A stretch of 64,000 nucleotides of DNA from contig JAIPDO010000014.1 of the NCBI GenBank assembly GCA_021737645.1, forward strand, positions 1 through 64,000, written 5' to 3'. Positions 8,345 to 15,751 of the stretch are shown here, piece after piece. The notes beneath the pieces were generated by a model. That model had not been told where the DNA came from. It did no database searches and saw nothing but the letters and a program-made list of their open reading frames with translations. The DNA comes from Desulfarculaceae bacterium (GTDB lineage: Bacteria > Desulfobacterota > Desulfarculia > Desulfarculales > Desulfarculaceae). The first letter of the stretch is position 1. Every line of letters starts with the position of its first letter. A program made the translations under genes and the position numbers.

Positions 8345-8359
8345 TGGCACCTAAATTGC
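8345..8359 (+). promoter_or_regulatory. Sigma-54 promoter for the glycosyltransferase gene
   Basis: TGGCAC-CTAAA-TTGC, with correct 10-nt spacing between GG and GC. It lies 74 nt upstream of the glycosyltransferase start and reads toward it. Confidence 0.8.
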
Positions 8360-8432
8360 CTATAAGCAGGGGGAGGCTGCGAGGGCATTTTGCCCGTCCC
8401 CACGGCATAGCAACAACACACAGGATTTTTTA

Positions 8433-9884
8433 ATGGCCACTTTTCCCGCGGTTTCATCCAAAGCATTGGCGGCTCCGGCCGGCATTTTTTCCAAGACCGG
8501 CACCCTGCTCACTCTTCTGGCCCTGGCGGCCCTGGGCCTGGGAGCCTGGTATTTTGGTGACGAATTTTTGGACGAGTTGGAACTACTCAACTATCAGCTG
8601 GAGGATTCACCCTGGCTGAGCCTAGCCCGCCTTTCGCTTCTGGTAGCCATTTTTGCCATGGTATGGCGTATTTACCTGGCTGTGGCCTATCGTGACATGG
8701 CGGCGTGCCCAGACGAGGAACTTCCCGAAGTCACTGTGGTGGTTCCCTCCTACAACGAGGGGGCGCAGGTGCTGGCCACCCTCAGGAGCCTGGCGGCCAG
8801 CGACTATCCTCCCCAGAAGCTGCATCTTGTGGCCGTGGACGATGGCAGCCGCGACGACACCTGGGAGTGGATGAGCAAAGCCGGGCAAGAACTGGGCGAT
8901 CGAATGGAACTAGTGCGCCTGGCCTCCAACCGGGGCAAGCGCCACGCTTTGTATCAGGGATTCGCCAGGGCCCGCGGCTCGGTGCTGGTCACCGTGGACA
9001 GCGACTCCGAGGTGCTGCCCGCCACCCTGCGCCACCTGGTCACCCCCCTGGTGCGCGACCCCCGTTGCGGGGCGGTGGCCGGTAACGTGCGGGTGCTCAA
9101 CCGCGGCCAGGGCATCATCCCCCGCATGATGGAGGTGAGCTTCGTCTTCAGCTTCGACTTCATCCGGGCGGCCCAGAGCCGCATCAACACGGTGATGACC
9201 ACGCCCGGAGCCTTGGCCGCCTACCGCGAAGAGGCGGTGCGGCCCCATTTGGATGCTTGGCTCAACCAGCATTTCTGCGGCCGACCGGCCAACATCGGCG
9301 AAGACCGCGCCTTGACCAACCTGGTTCTCAAGAGCGGCCATCATGTCCTTTTCGCCCGTCAGGCCGTGGTGTTGACCGAGGTGCCCCTGCATTACAAGGG
9401 ACTGTGCCGCATGTTTTTGCGCTGGGCCCGCAGCAACGTCCGCGAGACCCTGGTTATGACCAGCTTTATCTTCCGGCGCTTTCGCCAGACCCCGGCCCTG
9501 GGTGCGCGGGTGAACCTGCTCATTCATCTGTTCCGCATGACCGCCGGGGAGTGGCTCAAGCTGGGTGCCCTGGGGGTGATTTTGCTCAGTCCCCAGGTCA
9601 TGGCGGTAAACCTGCTGCTTGGGGCCTTTATCGGCGGAATTCTGCCGGCCCTGGTCTATGTGCTGCGCCACCGCAACAGCAACTTTCTCTGGGCCTTCCC
9701 CTACACCCTGTTTTGGATGGTGGCCCTGTCCTGGATCAGCCTGTGGGCCCTGCTTACCCCCCACAAGAACGGTTGGCTCACCCGTGGCCTGGCCCAATCA
9801 CCCCATGAGGTCGCCGCCTCAGGGTTGGCATGTCCGGCGGCAGCCAAGGAGGAAACGGAATTTCATCCTGGCAACCGCATGTAA
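8433..9884 (+). CDS. Processive family 2 glycosyltransferase, membrane-embedded (hyaluronan/cellulose/PNAG synthase-like)
   Basis: 483 residues. Two N-terminal membrane segments (about 22-40 and 62-82) precede a GT-A catalytic domain with VVVPSYNEG, DDGSRDDT (about 135), VDSDSE (about 188), GEDRALT (about 288) and FLRWARS (about 328, the position of QxxRW). Several C-terminal membrane helices follow. This is the arrangement of synthases that polymerise a sugar and extrude the chain through the inner membrane; the sugar cannot be assigned. A sigma-54 promoter at 8345 and the divergent sigma-54 activator suggest tightly controlled exopolysaccharide production. No export partners are adjacent. 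Confidence 0.9.
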   Translation: MATFPAVSSKALAAPAGIFSKTGTLLTLLALAALGLGAWYFGDEFLDELELLNYQLEDSPWLSLARLSLLVAIFAMVWRIYLAVAYRDMAACPDEELPEVTVVVPSYNEGAQVLATLRSLAASDYPPQKLHLVAVDDGSRDDTWEWMSKAGQELGDRMELVRLASNRGKRHALYQGFARARGSVLVTVDSDSEVLPATLRHLVTPLVRDPRCGAVAGNVRVLNRGQGIIPRMMEVSFVFSFDFIRAAQSRINTVMTTPGALAAYREEAVRPHLDAWLNQHFCGRPANIGEDRALTNLVLKSGHHVLFARQAVVLTEVPLHYKGLCRMFLRWARSNVRETLVMTSFIFRRFRQTPALGARVNLLIHLFRMTAGEWLKLGALGVILLSPQVMAVNLLLGAFIGGILPALVYVLRHRNSNFLWAFPYTLFWMVALSWISLWALLTPHKNGWLTRGLAQSPHEVAASGLACPAAAKEETEFHPGNRM

Positions 9885-9938
9885 TAACAGGACAAAATTC
9901 CATCAACCATCAATCGGGCCCACGATAGCGGGCAAAAA

Positions 9939-9957
9939 GCGGAAATCGGATTTCCGC
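9939..9957. repeat. Perfect hairpin downstream of the glycosyltransferase
   Basis: GCGGAAAT-CGG-ATTTCCGC, 8-bp perfect stem, 55 nt after the glycosyltransferase stop. On the plus strand no T-run follows; on the minus strand it is followed by TTTTTG. It may limit read-through, but its role is not certain. Confidence 0.4.
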
Positions 9958-10008
9958 CAGGCCCCCTTTGCCGGTAGCGCGGTAAGTGTTTTCGGCAGGT
10001 TAGCGTTC

Positions 10009-10024
10009 TAGCACGGATATTGCT
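10009..10024 (+). promoter_or_regulatory. Weak sigma-54-like promoter
   Basis: TAGCACG-GATA-TTGCT matches the sigma-54 consensus at all fixed positions except the first G of the -24 GG, with correct spacing. It reads toward the small gene at 10073. The lost G makes activity doubtful. Confidence 0.35.
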
Positions 10025-10072
10025 AAGCACTTGGCCAGGGTTGATAAGCCCGTCACATTCAGGAGGTGACCC

Positions 10073-10459
10073 ATGTTCGGCAAGCTGTTTAAACGCGAAG
10101 ACCAGACCAAGCACGAGAAACAAGTGGCGACCGTCCAGGCTCCCGGCGGCGCGGGCAAGGGCGAAAAGCCCCGTGATATTCACGCCGCGGTGGGCCGGGA
10201 ACTGGTGGTTACCTACAAAGAAGATCCCGACTGGGTCTGGAAGCTCAAGCAGGTGCAAAAACCCTCGGCCCAAGGCAAAGACATCAGGGAGTTCCGGGCC
10301 TACGACGCCAGCATGGCCGCTGGGCGCGGCGTAGCGGTGCGCGATTTCGGTAGCCTGGACAACCACCCCGAGTTGATCGTTTACCACGGCTGGCTGAATA
10401 AAAAGAACAACGATGTTCAGGTAGTCGCCGGTATGGGTGAGCAGCAGCGGGCCAGCTAG
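10073..10459 (+). CDS. Conserved-looking hypothetical protein, 128 aa
   Basis: Not recognised. The start is well supported by an excellent AGGAGGTGA Shine-Dalgarno just upstream of the ATG. The N-terminus (MFGKLFKRED) is amphipathic and basic, without a signal peptide. It is followed by a Gly/Lys-rich linker (about 25-38) and a compact folded-looking region (DWVWKLKQV, REFRAYDASMA, VAVRDFGSLD, PELIVYHGW). No catalytic motif is visible. It is a single gene between the glycosyltransferase and the thiamine genes; a degenerate sigma-54-like element precedes it and a long hairpin follows. Confidence 0.75.
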   Translation: MFGKLFKREDQTKHEKQVATVQAPGGAGKGEKPRDIHAAVGRELVVTYKEDPDWVWKLKQVQKPSAQGKDIREFRAYDASMAAGRGVAVRDFGSLDNHPELIVYHGWLNKKNNDVQVVAGMGEQQRAS

Positions 10460-10510
10460 GCCAGGCACCAACAGAGGCCGCATCAAAGCCTGCTCGCTAG
10501 AATATTTCAA

Positions 10511-10560
10511 GGGCATTAGCCTTGGCCGGTTCGGTTTTCGCCGGCCGGCTAAGGCAGCCC
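10511..10560 (+). terminator. Extended stem-loop after the 128-aa gene
   Basis: Nested complementary blocks GGGC/GCCC, TTAGCC/GGCTAA and GGCCGG/CCGGCC enclose an 11-nt loop. No T-run follows, so it may be a terminator-like or 3'-stabilising structure rather than a classical terminator. The stretch between this hairpin and thiE holds nothing else I can identify; no TPP riboswitch was seen. Confidence 0.4.
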
Positions 10561-10746
10561 TTATGCTGCGCTCTCGCCTCCAAGCGGCGCTGTAAAAAAG
10601 CCCTGTGTCGGCGGTCCAACTTCGTCTCTCGCCACCAAAGACATCAATGGTTTATGCCCTTTGGCCTGGGCCATATTTTTGGCTCGTGCTATATTTGCGC
10701 AACCATTGCGCCGCAATTTGCCGTAAAAAATGAAGGAAGGGCCTGG

Positions 10747-11370
10747 TTGAAGAACATCGATCGATTGCACGTCCTGACGGACACTGAGTTGCAGCAGCGC
10801 TACTCCCACGAAGAGTTGGCCCAGTTGGCCATCGCCGGGGGGGCGGGCGTGATCCAGTTCCGCCAAAAGCTGGGGTCCACCCGGCAAATGATCGAGACTG
10901 CCCGCCACATGCAGGCCATCTGCCGCCGCCAAAAAGCCAAGCTCATCATCAACGACCGGCTGGACGTGGCCCTGGCCGCCGAGGCCGATGGGGTCCATCT
11001 GGGCCAAGACGACTTTCCCCTGGCCCTGGCCCGGGAAATCATGGGGCCGGACAAGATAATTGGCGGTTCGGCTTCGAACATGGACCAGGCAGGGATTTGC
11101 CTGGCGGGCGGGGTGGATTATATCGGGTTGGGCCCGGTCTATCCCACCACCTCCAAGGCCGATGCCAACCCGGTCGGCGGCCTGGATATGGTGCGCCGGG
11201 TGTCGCGCGAATTCGGCCTGCCGGTGATCGCCATAGGCGGCATCAACGCCGCCCGGGCCGCCGAGGTTATGCAGGCGGGAGCCCACGGCATGGCGGTCAT
11301 CTCGGCCGTATGTTGCCAGGCAGACCCCCAAAAGGCTGCCGCCCAGTTGCTGCGGGCCATGCTCGGCTAG
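10747..11370 (+). CDS. thiE: Thiamine-phosphate synthase
   Basis: ThiE joins hydroxymethylpyrimidine diphosphate and hydroxyethylthiazole phosphate to give thiamine monophosphate in the cytoplasm. Family signatures of the TIM barrel are present: GVIQFRQK, LIINDRLDVAL, DGVHLGQDD, IGGSASN, GVDYIGLGPVYPT and PVIAIGGI. The frame is open further upstream to 10522, but those residues do not resemble ThiE. TTG 10747 has GGAAGG upstream and gives 207 residues, the usual family length. thiM follows 62 nt downstream. A TTG start suggests modest translation. Confidence 0.9.
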   Translation: MKNIDRLHVLTDTELQQRYSHEELAQLAIAGGAGVIQFRQKLGSTRQMIETARHMQAICRRQKAKLIINDRLDVALAAEADGVHLGQDDFPLALAREIMGPDKIIGGSASNMDQAGICLAGGVDYIGLGPVYPTTSKADANPVGGLDMVRRVSREFGLPVIAIGGINAARAAEVMQAGAHGMAVISAVCCQADPQKAAAQLLRAMLG

Positions 11371-11432
11371 AATCAAACCACGAGCCGCCGCGGTGGCAAG
11401 GACTGTTCCTGTCACATTATGGGAGAGACATC

Positions 11433-12236
11433 ATGGAGACTTTGGCCCAAAAAGCGGCGGAGTGCCTGGCCAGGGTCCGCGAGAAGCAACCGCTGGTCCA
11501 CAACATCACCAACTTTGTGGTCATGAATTCCACGGCCAACGCTCTGCTGGCCTGCGGGGCCTCTCCGGTGATGGCCCACGCCATCGAAGAGGTGGAGCAA
11601 ATGGTCTCATTCGCCGGGGCGCTGGTGCTCAACATAGGCACCCTGACCCCGCCCTGGGTCGAGTCCATGCTGCTGGCCGCCAACAAAGCCCGCGCCCTGG
11701 GGGTGCCGGTGGTTCTGGACCCGGTGGGCTCCGGCGCCACCGAGCTTCGCACCAACTCCAGCCGCCGCATTATCGACGAGGCCGGGGTGAGCGTGGTGCG
11801 CGGCAACGCTTCGGAGGTGCTCTCGCTGGCCGACTACGCCGGTCAGACCAAGGGCGTGGATTCGGCCCACAGCGTTGATGAGGCCTCCCAGGCCGGCCGG
11901 GACCTGGCCCTGGCCATCGCAACCCCGGTGGCCATCACCGGCGCGGTGGACCTGATCACCGATGGCAGCCGCACCCTGCGTGTGGCCAACGGCCACCCCC
12001 TGATGACCAAGGTCACCGGCACCGGCTGCTTGGCCACCGCCATCATCGGCGCGTTTTTGGCCGTGGAGCCCGATCCCCTGGAGGCCACGGCGGCGGCCCT
12101 GGCCTACGTAGGCTTGGCCGGCGAGAAAGCCGCGGCTGTCTCCAGCGGCCCGGGCAGCCTCCAGGTGAACCTGCTGGACGCCCTGTACAACATCTCTCCC
12201 GCCGATCTGGCCCAGGGGGCCAAAATCACCGTCTAG
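11433..12236 (+). CDS. thiM: Hydroxyethylthiazole kinase
   Basis: 267 residues, normal for ThiM, which phosphorylates 4-methyl-5-(2-hydroxyethyl)thiazole for thiamine salvage. Motifs are PLVHNITNFVV at the N-terminus (about residue 20), VVLDPVGSGAT (about 95), VRGNASEV (about 122) and the C-terminal kinase motif VTGTGCLATA (about 192). A GGGAGAG Shine-Dalgarno supports ATG 11433. The pair thiE-thiM forms a thiazole salvage unit; thiD is not in the window. The gene is convergent with the molybdenum hydroxylase genes that follow. Confidence 0.93.
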   Translation: METLAQKAAECLARVREKQPLVHNITNFVVMNSTANALLACGASPVMAHAIEEVEQMVSFAGALVLNIGTLTPPWVESMLLAANKARALGVPVVLDPVGSGATELRTNSSRRIIDEAGVSVVRGNASEVLSLADYAGQTKGVDSAHSVDEASQAGRDLALAIATPVAITGAVDLITDGSRTLRVANGHPLMTKVTGTGCLATAIIGAFLAVEPDPLEATAAALAYVGLAGEKAAAVSSGPGSLQVNLLDALYNISPADLAQGAKITV

Positions 12237-12273
12237 CCCCCAGAGCGGCTGGTGGGTCGGGGCGCAGGCTTAG

Positions 12274-13326
12274 CTACGCAAGCCAGGCGCTCCGGTCCTG
12301 ATGCGACCAGTAGTCCGTGGCTCCACCATGCTCCTTGGCATCTAGGGCGCGAAGAACCACCTCCGGGGTGGCGGGCACCTCGTGAATCCAAACCCCCACC
12401 GCGTCGTGGATAGCCGAGATGATGGCAGGCACCGGCGCGGTGGCGCTGCCCTCGGAAAATCCCTTGGCTCCCTTGACCCCCATGGGGTGGGGCACCTCTT
12501 GGATGCCGTGGATCAGCTCGGGCGGGTAGTCCATGAAGGTGGGCATGGGGTAATCGGCCAGGGCCTCGATGCCGTGGGTCGGGTCCGGGTAGTGGGGGAA
12601 CAGGTTTTCCCGCAGCGCAAGGCCCATGCCTATCTGCAAGCCGCCGTTGATCTGCTGCTTGACCATAAGCGGGTTGATGGCCTTGCCCACCTCCCATACC
12701 TGCACCAGCTTGGTCACCTCCACCTCGCCGGTGCCGGTGTCCACGCTCACCTCGGCCACGCAGCAGCCAAAGGATATGACGCTCTCCTGGTCCAGATAGC
12801 CGGTCTCGGGGTCGTGGCCCTGCACCGGGGAGGGTTGCCAGGCTCCCGTTCCCACCAGGATCACGCCCTCGCCCAGGTTGGCGATCATGCCGATATCGGC
12901 GAAGGTCATGTGGTGGTGGGGATTGTCCTTGGCAAAGGCCTTGCCGTCGGCCAACTCCACATTTCCGGCGTCTATCTCCAGGCGATGCGCGGCGAAGGCG
13001 GCTATCTTGGCCCTGAGGTCCTTGGCCGCCTCCACCACCGCATGGGGGTCCACCAGGGTAACCCGGCTGGCCGCGCTGCCCGCGCTGAGCGGGGCCAGGT
13101 CGTCGGAGCGGTTGCTGGCATACACCGTGGCGATATCCACGTCCATGGCCTCGGCGGCCACCTGCCGCAGCATGGTCAAGGCCCCCTGGCCGAGATCCAC
13201 CGCCCCTACCTTTAAAAACAGGCTGCCGTCGGGTTTTAGCTGAATGATGGCCTGGCTGGGGTCGCCGCCGCCTTTTCTTCCGGTGGGGTGCAACACCAGG
13301 CACATGCCCACGCCGTTCTTTTTCAT
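12274..13326 (-). CDS. Molybdenum hydroxylase, C-terminal half of molybdopterin subunit (NdhM-like), set 1
   Basis: 350 residues corresponding to the C-terminal half of a xanthine-dehydrogenase-family large subunit. GGGDPSQA and LGQGALTMLRQ near the N-terminus and KGAKGFSEG near residue 295 are visible; the Glu of the latter matches the catalytic Glu of the family. It overlaps the N-terminal-half gene by 4 nt (ATGA) and has its own GGGAGG Shine-Dalgarno, so it is a designed split and not a frameshift. The enzyme hydroxylates a carbon beside a ring nitrogen or carbonyl using water. The set lacks a FAD subunit gene. The final residues (ATDYWSHQDRSAWLA) extend beyond the usual end. Confidence 0.9.
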   Translation of the reverse strand: MKKNGVGMCLVLHPTGRKGGGDPSQAIIQLKPDGSLFLKVGAVDLGQGALTMLRQVAAEAMDVDIATVYASNRSDDLAPLSAGSAASRVTLVDPHAVVEAAKDLRAKIAAFAAHRLEIDAGNVELADGKAFAKDNPHHHMTFADIGMIANLGEGVILVGTGAWQPSPVQGHDPETGYLDQESVISFGCCVAEVSVDTGTGEVEVTKLVQVWEVGKAINPLMVKQQINGGLQIGMGLALRENLFPHYPDPTHGIEALADYPMPTFMDYPPELIHGIQEVPHPMGVKGAKGFSEGSATAPVPAIISAIHDAVGVWIHEVPATPEVVLRALDAKEHGGATDYWSHQDRSAWLA

Positions 13327-14642
13327 GATGCCTGCCTCCCCCGCGAACTCATGGACATGAGCTTGTCCGGCAGCTTTATGCCTGCCAGTTCCGCCGCCTT
13401 TTTCATGGCTTCCAGGGCCCCGGCCCCGCGCACTTTGTAGCCGGTGACTCCCTGGTCTCCGTCGCGCCAGGCATTGGCGAAGCGCAACTCCCAGGGGTCC
13501 ATGCCCAGGGCCTCGGCCACCCGGTTCATGTGAATCTCCGAGGCGATCTGGCCGTTGATAACCGAGAAGCCGCGCATGGAGCTGGATATGGGCCGGTTGG
13601 TGAATATGGTGCGCGCCGTCACTTTGACGTGCGGGAAGTCATAGGGCCCCGGCGCGAACATGGCGCACTTTTCCAGGCCATAGGGCGACATGCCCGCATA
13701 GGCCCCGGTGTCGTGCCAGATGTCGATGCGGCAGGCAGTGAGGCGGCCGTCGTTTTTCACCCCGGTCTTGAAATCCAGCACAAAGGCCCCGCGTTTGGTG
13801 GTGAACTGCAAGTCCTCTTCCCGGCTCAGGCGGTACTTGACCGGGTGGCCGAACTTGAGCACCGCCAGGGCGGCGATGTGATCGGTGTGGATGTCGTTCT
13901 TGCCGCCAAAGGCCCCACCCACCCGGCCGCCGATATAGCGGATCTGGCTCATGGGCATGGCCAGGATGGCGCAGAGCATGCCCAGATGGGCGTAGATGGT
14001 CTGGCTGACGGTGTGGATGACCAGACGGTCCATTTCATCGCGATAGGCCACCGACACGTTGGTCTCCATGGGGGCGTGGTCCTGCACTCCGGTGGAGTAG
14101 CGGCCATGGATCACCTGATCGGCCTGGGCCATGCCCTCGTCCACCCGGCCTTTGACCATGGTCACCTCGGTGATGTCCGGCGGGTAGTGCACCCATACGT
14201 TGCTCTTGGAATCGTGACGAACCAAGGGCGCGTCGGGCTTCATGGCCTCGAACATGTCGAATACCGGTGTCTGCTCTTCTATGTCCAGGCTCACCAGGGA
14301 AAGGGCCTCCAGGGCCGTGTCCTCGTCCGCGGCCACCACTGCCGCGATAGGCTCGCCGCGGTAGCGCACCCGGTTTTCAGGAGCCAGGACCGGCATGTCC
14401 TGGAAGCGGCCGTAGGCGTTCTTGCCGGGTATGTCCTGGGCGGTGACAAAGCCCACCACGCCGGGAACCGTCATGGCCTTGGAAAAATCCAGATTTTTGA
14501 TGACACCTTTGTGCACCGGGCTGCGCAGCACCTTCACGCATTTCATGCCTGGCACCTTGATGTCGTCCACGTAACGCACTTTGCCGGTCACATGGCCTTG
14601 GGCATCGTAGCGCGGCATGGCCTTGCCGATGTATTGGTTCAT
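13323..14642 (-). CDS. Molybdenum hydroxylase, N-terminal half of molybdopterin subunit (NdhL-like), set 1
   Basis: 439 residues matching the N-terminal half of the large subunit of xanthine-dehydrogenase-family enzymes. Present are HVTGKVRYVDD (about 17), DHAPMETN (substrate or cofactor channel), RVGGAFGGKND (molybdopterin loop, about 240) and SSMRGFS. Normal large subunits are about 750-800 residues in one chain. Here the chain ends at residue 439 and continues as the next gene, as in Eubacterium barkeri nicotinate dehydrogenase. It is the middle gene of the FeS/Mo-N/Mo-C operon, transcribed away from the HAAT importer. Confidence 0.92.
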   Translation of the reverse strand: MNQYIGKAMPRYDAQGHVTGKVRYVDDIKVPGMKCVKVLRSPVHKGVIKNLDFSKAMTVPGVVGFVTAQDIPGKNAYGRFQDMPVLAPENRVRYRGEPIAAVVAADEDTALEALSLVSLDIEEQTPVFDMFEAMKPDAPLVRHDSKSNVWVHYPPDITEVTMVKGRVDEGMAQADQVIHGRYSTGVQDHAPMETNVSVAYRDEMDRLVIHTVSQTIYAHLGMLCAILAMPMSQIRYIGGRVGGAFGGKNDIHTDHIAALAVLKFGHPVKYRLSREEDLQFTTKRGAFVLDFKTGVKNDGRLTACRIDIWHDTGAYAGMSPYGLEKCAMFAPGPYDFPHVKVTARTIFTNRPISSSMRGFSVINGQIASEIHMNRVAEALGMDPWELRFANAWRDGDQGVTGYKVRGAGALEAMKKAAELAGIKLPDKLMSMSSRGRQAS

Positions 14643-14654
14643 GGCCTTGCCCCC

Positions 14655-15122
14655 CTACTCGCCCTTGCGGGCCGTGTCCAGAATGGCCTGGGTTATCTCC
14701 TCGTAGCATCCGCAACGGCACAGGTTGCCCGACATCTCCTGGGCGATCTCCTGACGCTGGGGATGAGGGTTTTTGGCGAGCAAGGCCGTGGCGCTCACCA
14801 GCATGCCCGAGGTGCAAAAGCCGCACTGGCTGCCACCGTGGGCCATGAAGGCCTCCTGCAGGGGCTGCAATTCGCCTTCCCGGCTAAGCCCCTCCACGGT
14901 GACCACCTGCTTGCCTTCCACGGTGAGCGCGCAAGTGAGGCAGGCGCGCACCGCCGTACCATCGAGCAACACGGTGCATGCCCCGCAGTCCCCGCTGTCG
15001 CACCCTCGTTTGGGGCTGGTCACGTCCAGCTTTTCCCGCAGTACGTCCAACAGGCTGTCGCTGGGCTTGACCAATGCCTGCACCGGCGCGCCATTGAGTT
15101 GAAAACTAAGTATATGAGTCAT
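14655..15122 (-). CDS. Molybdenum hydroxylase [2Fe-2S] subunit, set 1
   Basis: 155 residues with two [2Fe-2S] domains: a plant-ferredoxin-type N-terminus (GCDSGDCGACTVLLDG) and an all-helical domain (CGFCTSGM and CRCGCYEEI). The last motif is CRCGCY where most relatives have CRCTGY, which places an extra Cys near the cluster. It passes electrons from the molybdenum site to FAD. No FAD subunit gene is in this operon, so it may use the FAD subunit of set 2 (26408) or another acceptor. It is the first gene of a minus-strand operon with a candidate promoter about 320-350 nt upstream. Confidence 0.93.
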   Translation of the reverse strand: MTHILSFQLNGAPVQALVKPSDSLLDVLREKLDVTSPKRGCDSGDCGACTVLLDGTAVRACLTCALTVEGKQVVTVEGLSREGELQPLQEAFMAHGGSQCGFCTSGMLVSATALLAKNPHPQRQEIAQEMSGNLCRCGCYEEITQAILDTARKGE

Positions 15123-15430
15123 GGGGATGGAATACTCCTCCGCAAATAATGCCTCGACAAGCGCCGGGCTGGTTTTTCGGTGCGTTAAGTTCCCGCAGCC
15201 ATCCGGCCTGCCCGGCGCGCCTTGCTGAAATACTACCCTGAAGAAAGCAAAAGCGTCATGCCCTAAACGGATTGCAACGTCGGGGGCGACGCTACAATCT
15301 GCCCAACATGCGAAATATATTGATTATACACCTGACCATCTCATCCTGACCGGCTGTGAGCGACAATCACACGCATCGCATCGCCGGGCCGTCATGCCTC
15401 CAAGCCCGCCGGACACCTTTATATATCGTA

Positions 15431-15441
15431 TGATACTATCA
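15431..15441. promoter_or_regulatory. Candidate operator O1 (set 1 hydroxylase promoter)
   Basis: TGATA-C-TATCA, a perfect 5-bp inverted repeat. It shares TACTATCA with operator O2 and lies just downstream of the -10 position of the minus-strand promoter, where a bound repressor would block transcription. Confidence 0.5.
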
Positions 15442-15469
15442 ATTAGCATCCCTCTGGTTAAACTGTCAA
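15441..15469 (-). promoter_or_regulatory. Candidate sigma-70 promoter for molybdenum hydroxylase set 1
   Basis: TTGACA at 15469-15464 on the minus strand, with a weak -10 (TAATTG) 18 nt downstream. A perfect -35 with a poor -10 and an adjoining palindrome suggests a regulated promoter. Confidence 0.4.
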
Positions 15470-15618
15470 CCGAAAAGGCCAAAGCGCTTCCCACTGGCCG
15501 CCAGGGCAAGTCTATTTAGAGTTTTAATATGTTATTAATAACTGTTATGGGCCTTAAATATTTTTTGGCCATTTTGTTTTTCCCGGTTTTTTTTTACCTC
15601 TGGCCGGCACATCGGGGC

Positions 15619-15648
15619 TTGACACGCAAAATCATACTTTGATAGTAA
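15619..15648 (+). promoter_or_regulatory. Candidate sigma-70 promoter for the HAAT importer operon
   Basis: Perfect TTGACA at 15619-15624 with a TAGTAA-type -10 after 18 nt (15643-15648). The palindrome O2 overlaps the -10 and start site. Confidence 0.5.
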
Positions 15649-15657
15649 TGTACTATC
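15641..15657. promoter_or_regulatory. Candidate operator O2 (HAAT importer promoter)
   Basis: GATAGTA-ATG-TACTATC, perfect 7-bp arms. The inner GT...AC symmetry fits the general operator pattern of GntR/FCD regulators. Such a regulator is encoded at 20684, the first gene after the importer. Confidence 0.55.
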
Positions 15658-15751
15658 ATAAGACTTTATGGGGTTCCACTCGGAGCATTTCACCGGCATT
15701 CGCCCAGGGAACCTACGATTTTCCCTGCACTTTCTAGGTGTTTGGCTAACC

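Larger units (their letters stand above)
15123..15751. other. Divergent intergenic region between molybdenum hydroxylase 1 and the HAAT importer
   Basis: 629 nt, AT-richer than its surroundings, without a credible gene. It contains two TTGACA boxes facing outward and two related palindromes placed at the matching -10 positions. The leaders to both operons are long (about 100 nt on the plus side and 300 nt on the minus side). Confidence 0.7.

Noticed and set aside
10460-10746. TPP riboswitch before thiE
   Set aside because: The conserved CUGAGA and ACCUGAUCUGGAUAAUG-like elements are not present; only a GC-rich stem-loop near the preceding gene is seen.
10522-10746. N-terminal extension of ThiE
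   Set aside because: The 75 upstream codons are Cys/Arg-rich with no ThiE similarity and overlap the stem-loop; TTG 10747 with GGAAGG gives the normal protein.
12274-14642. Split molybdopterin subunit as a frameshift or sequencing error
   Set aside because: Both hydroxylase sets are split at the same domain boundary; each C-terminal half has its own start codon and strong Shine-Dalgarno, and a natural precedent exists in nicotinate dehydrogenase.
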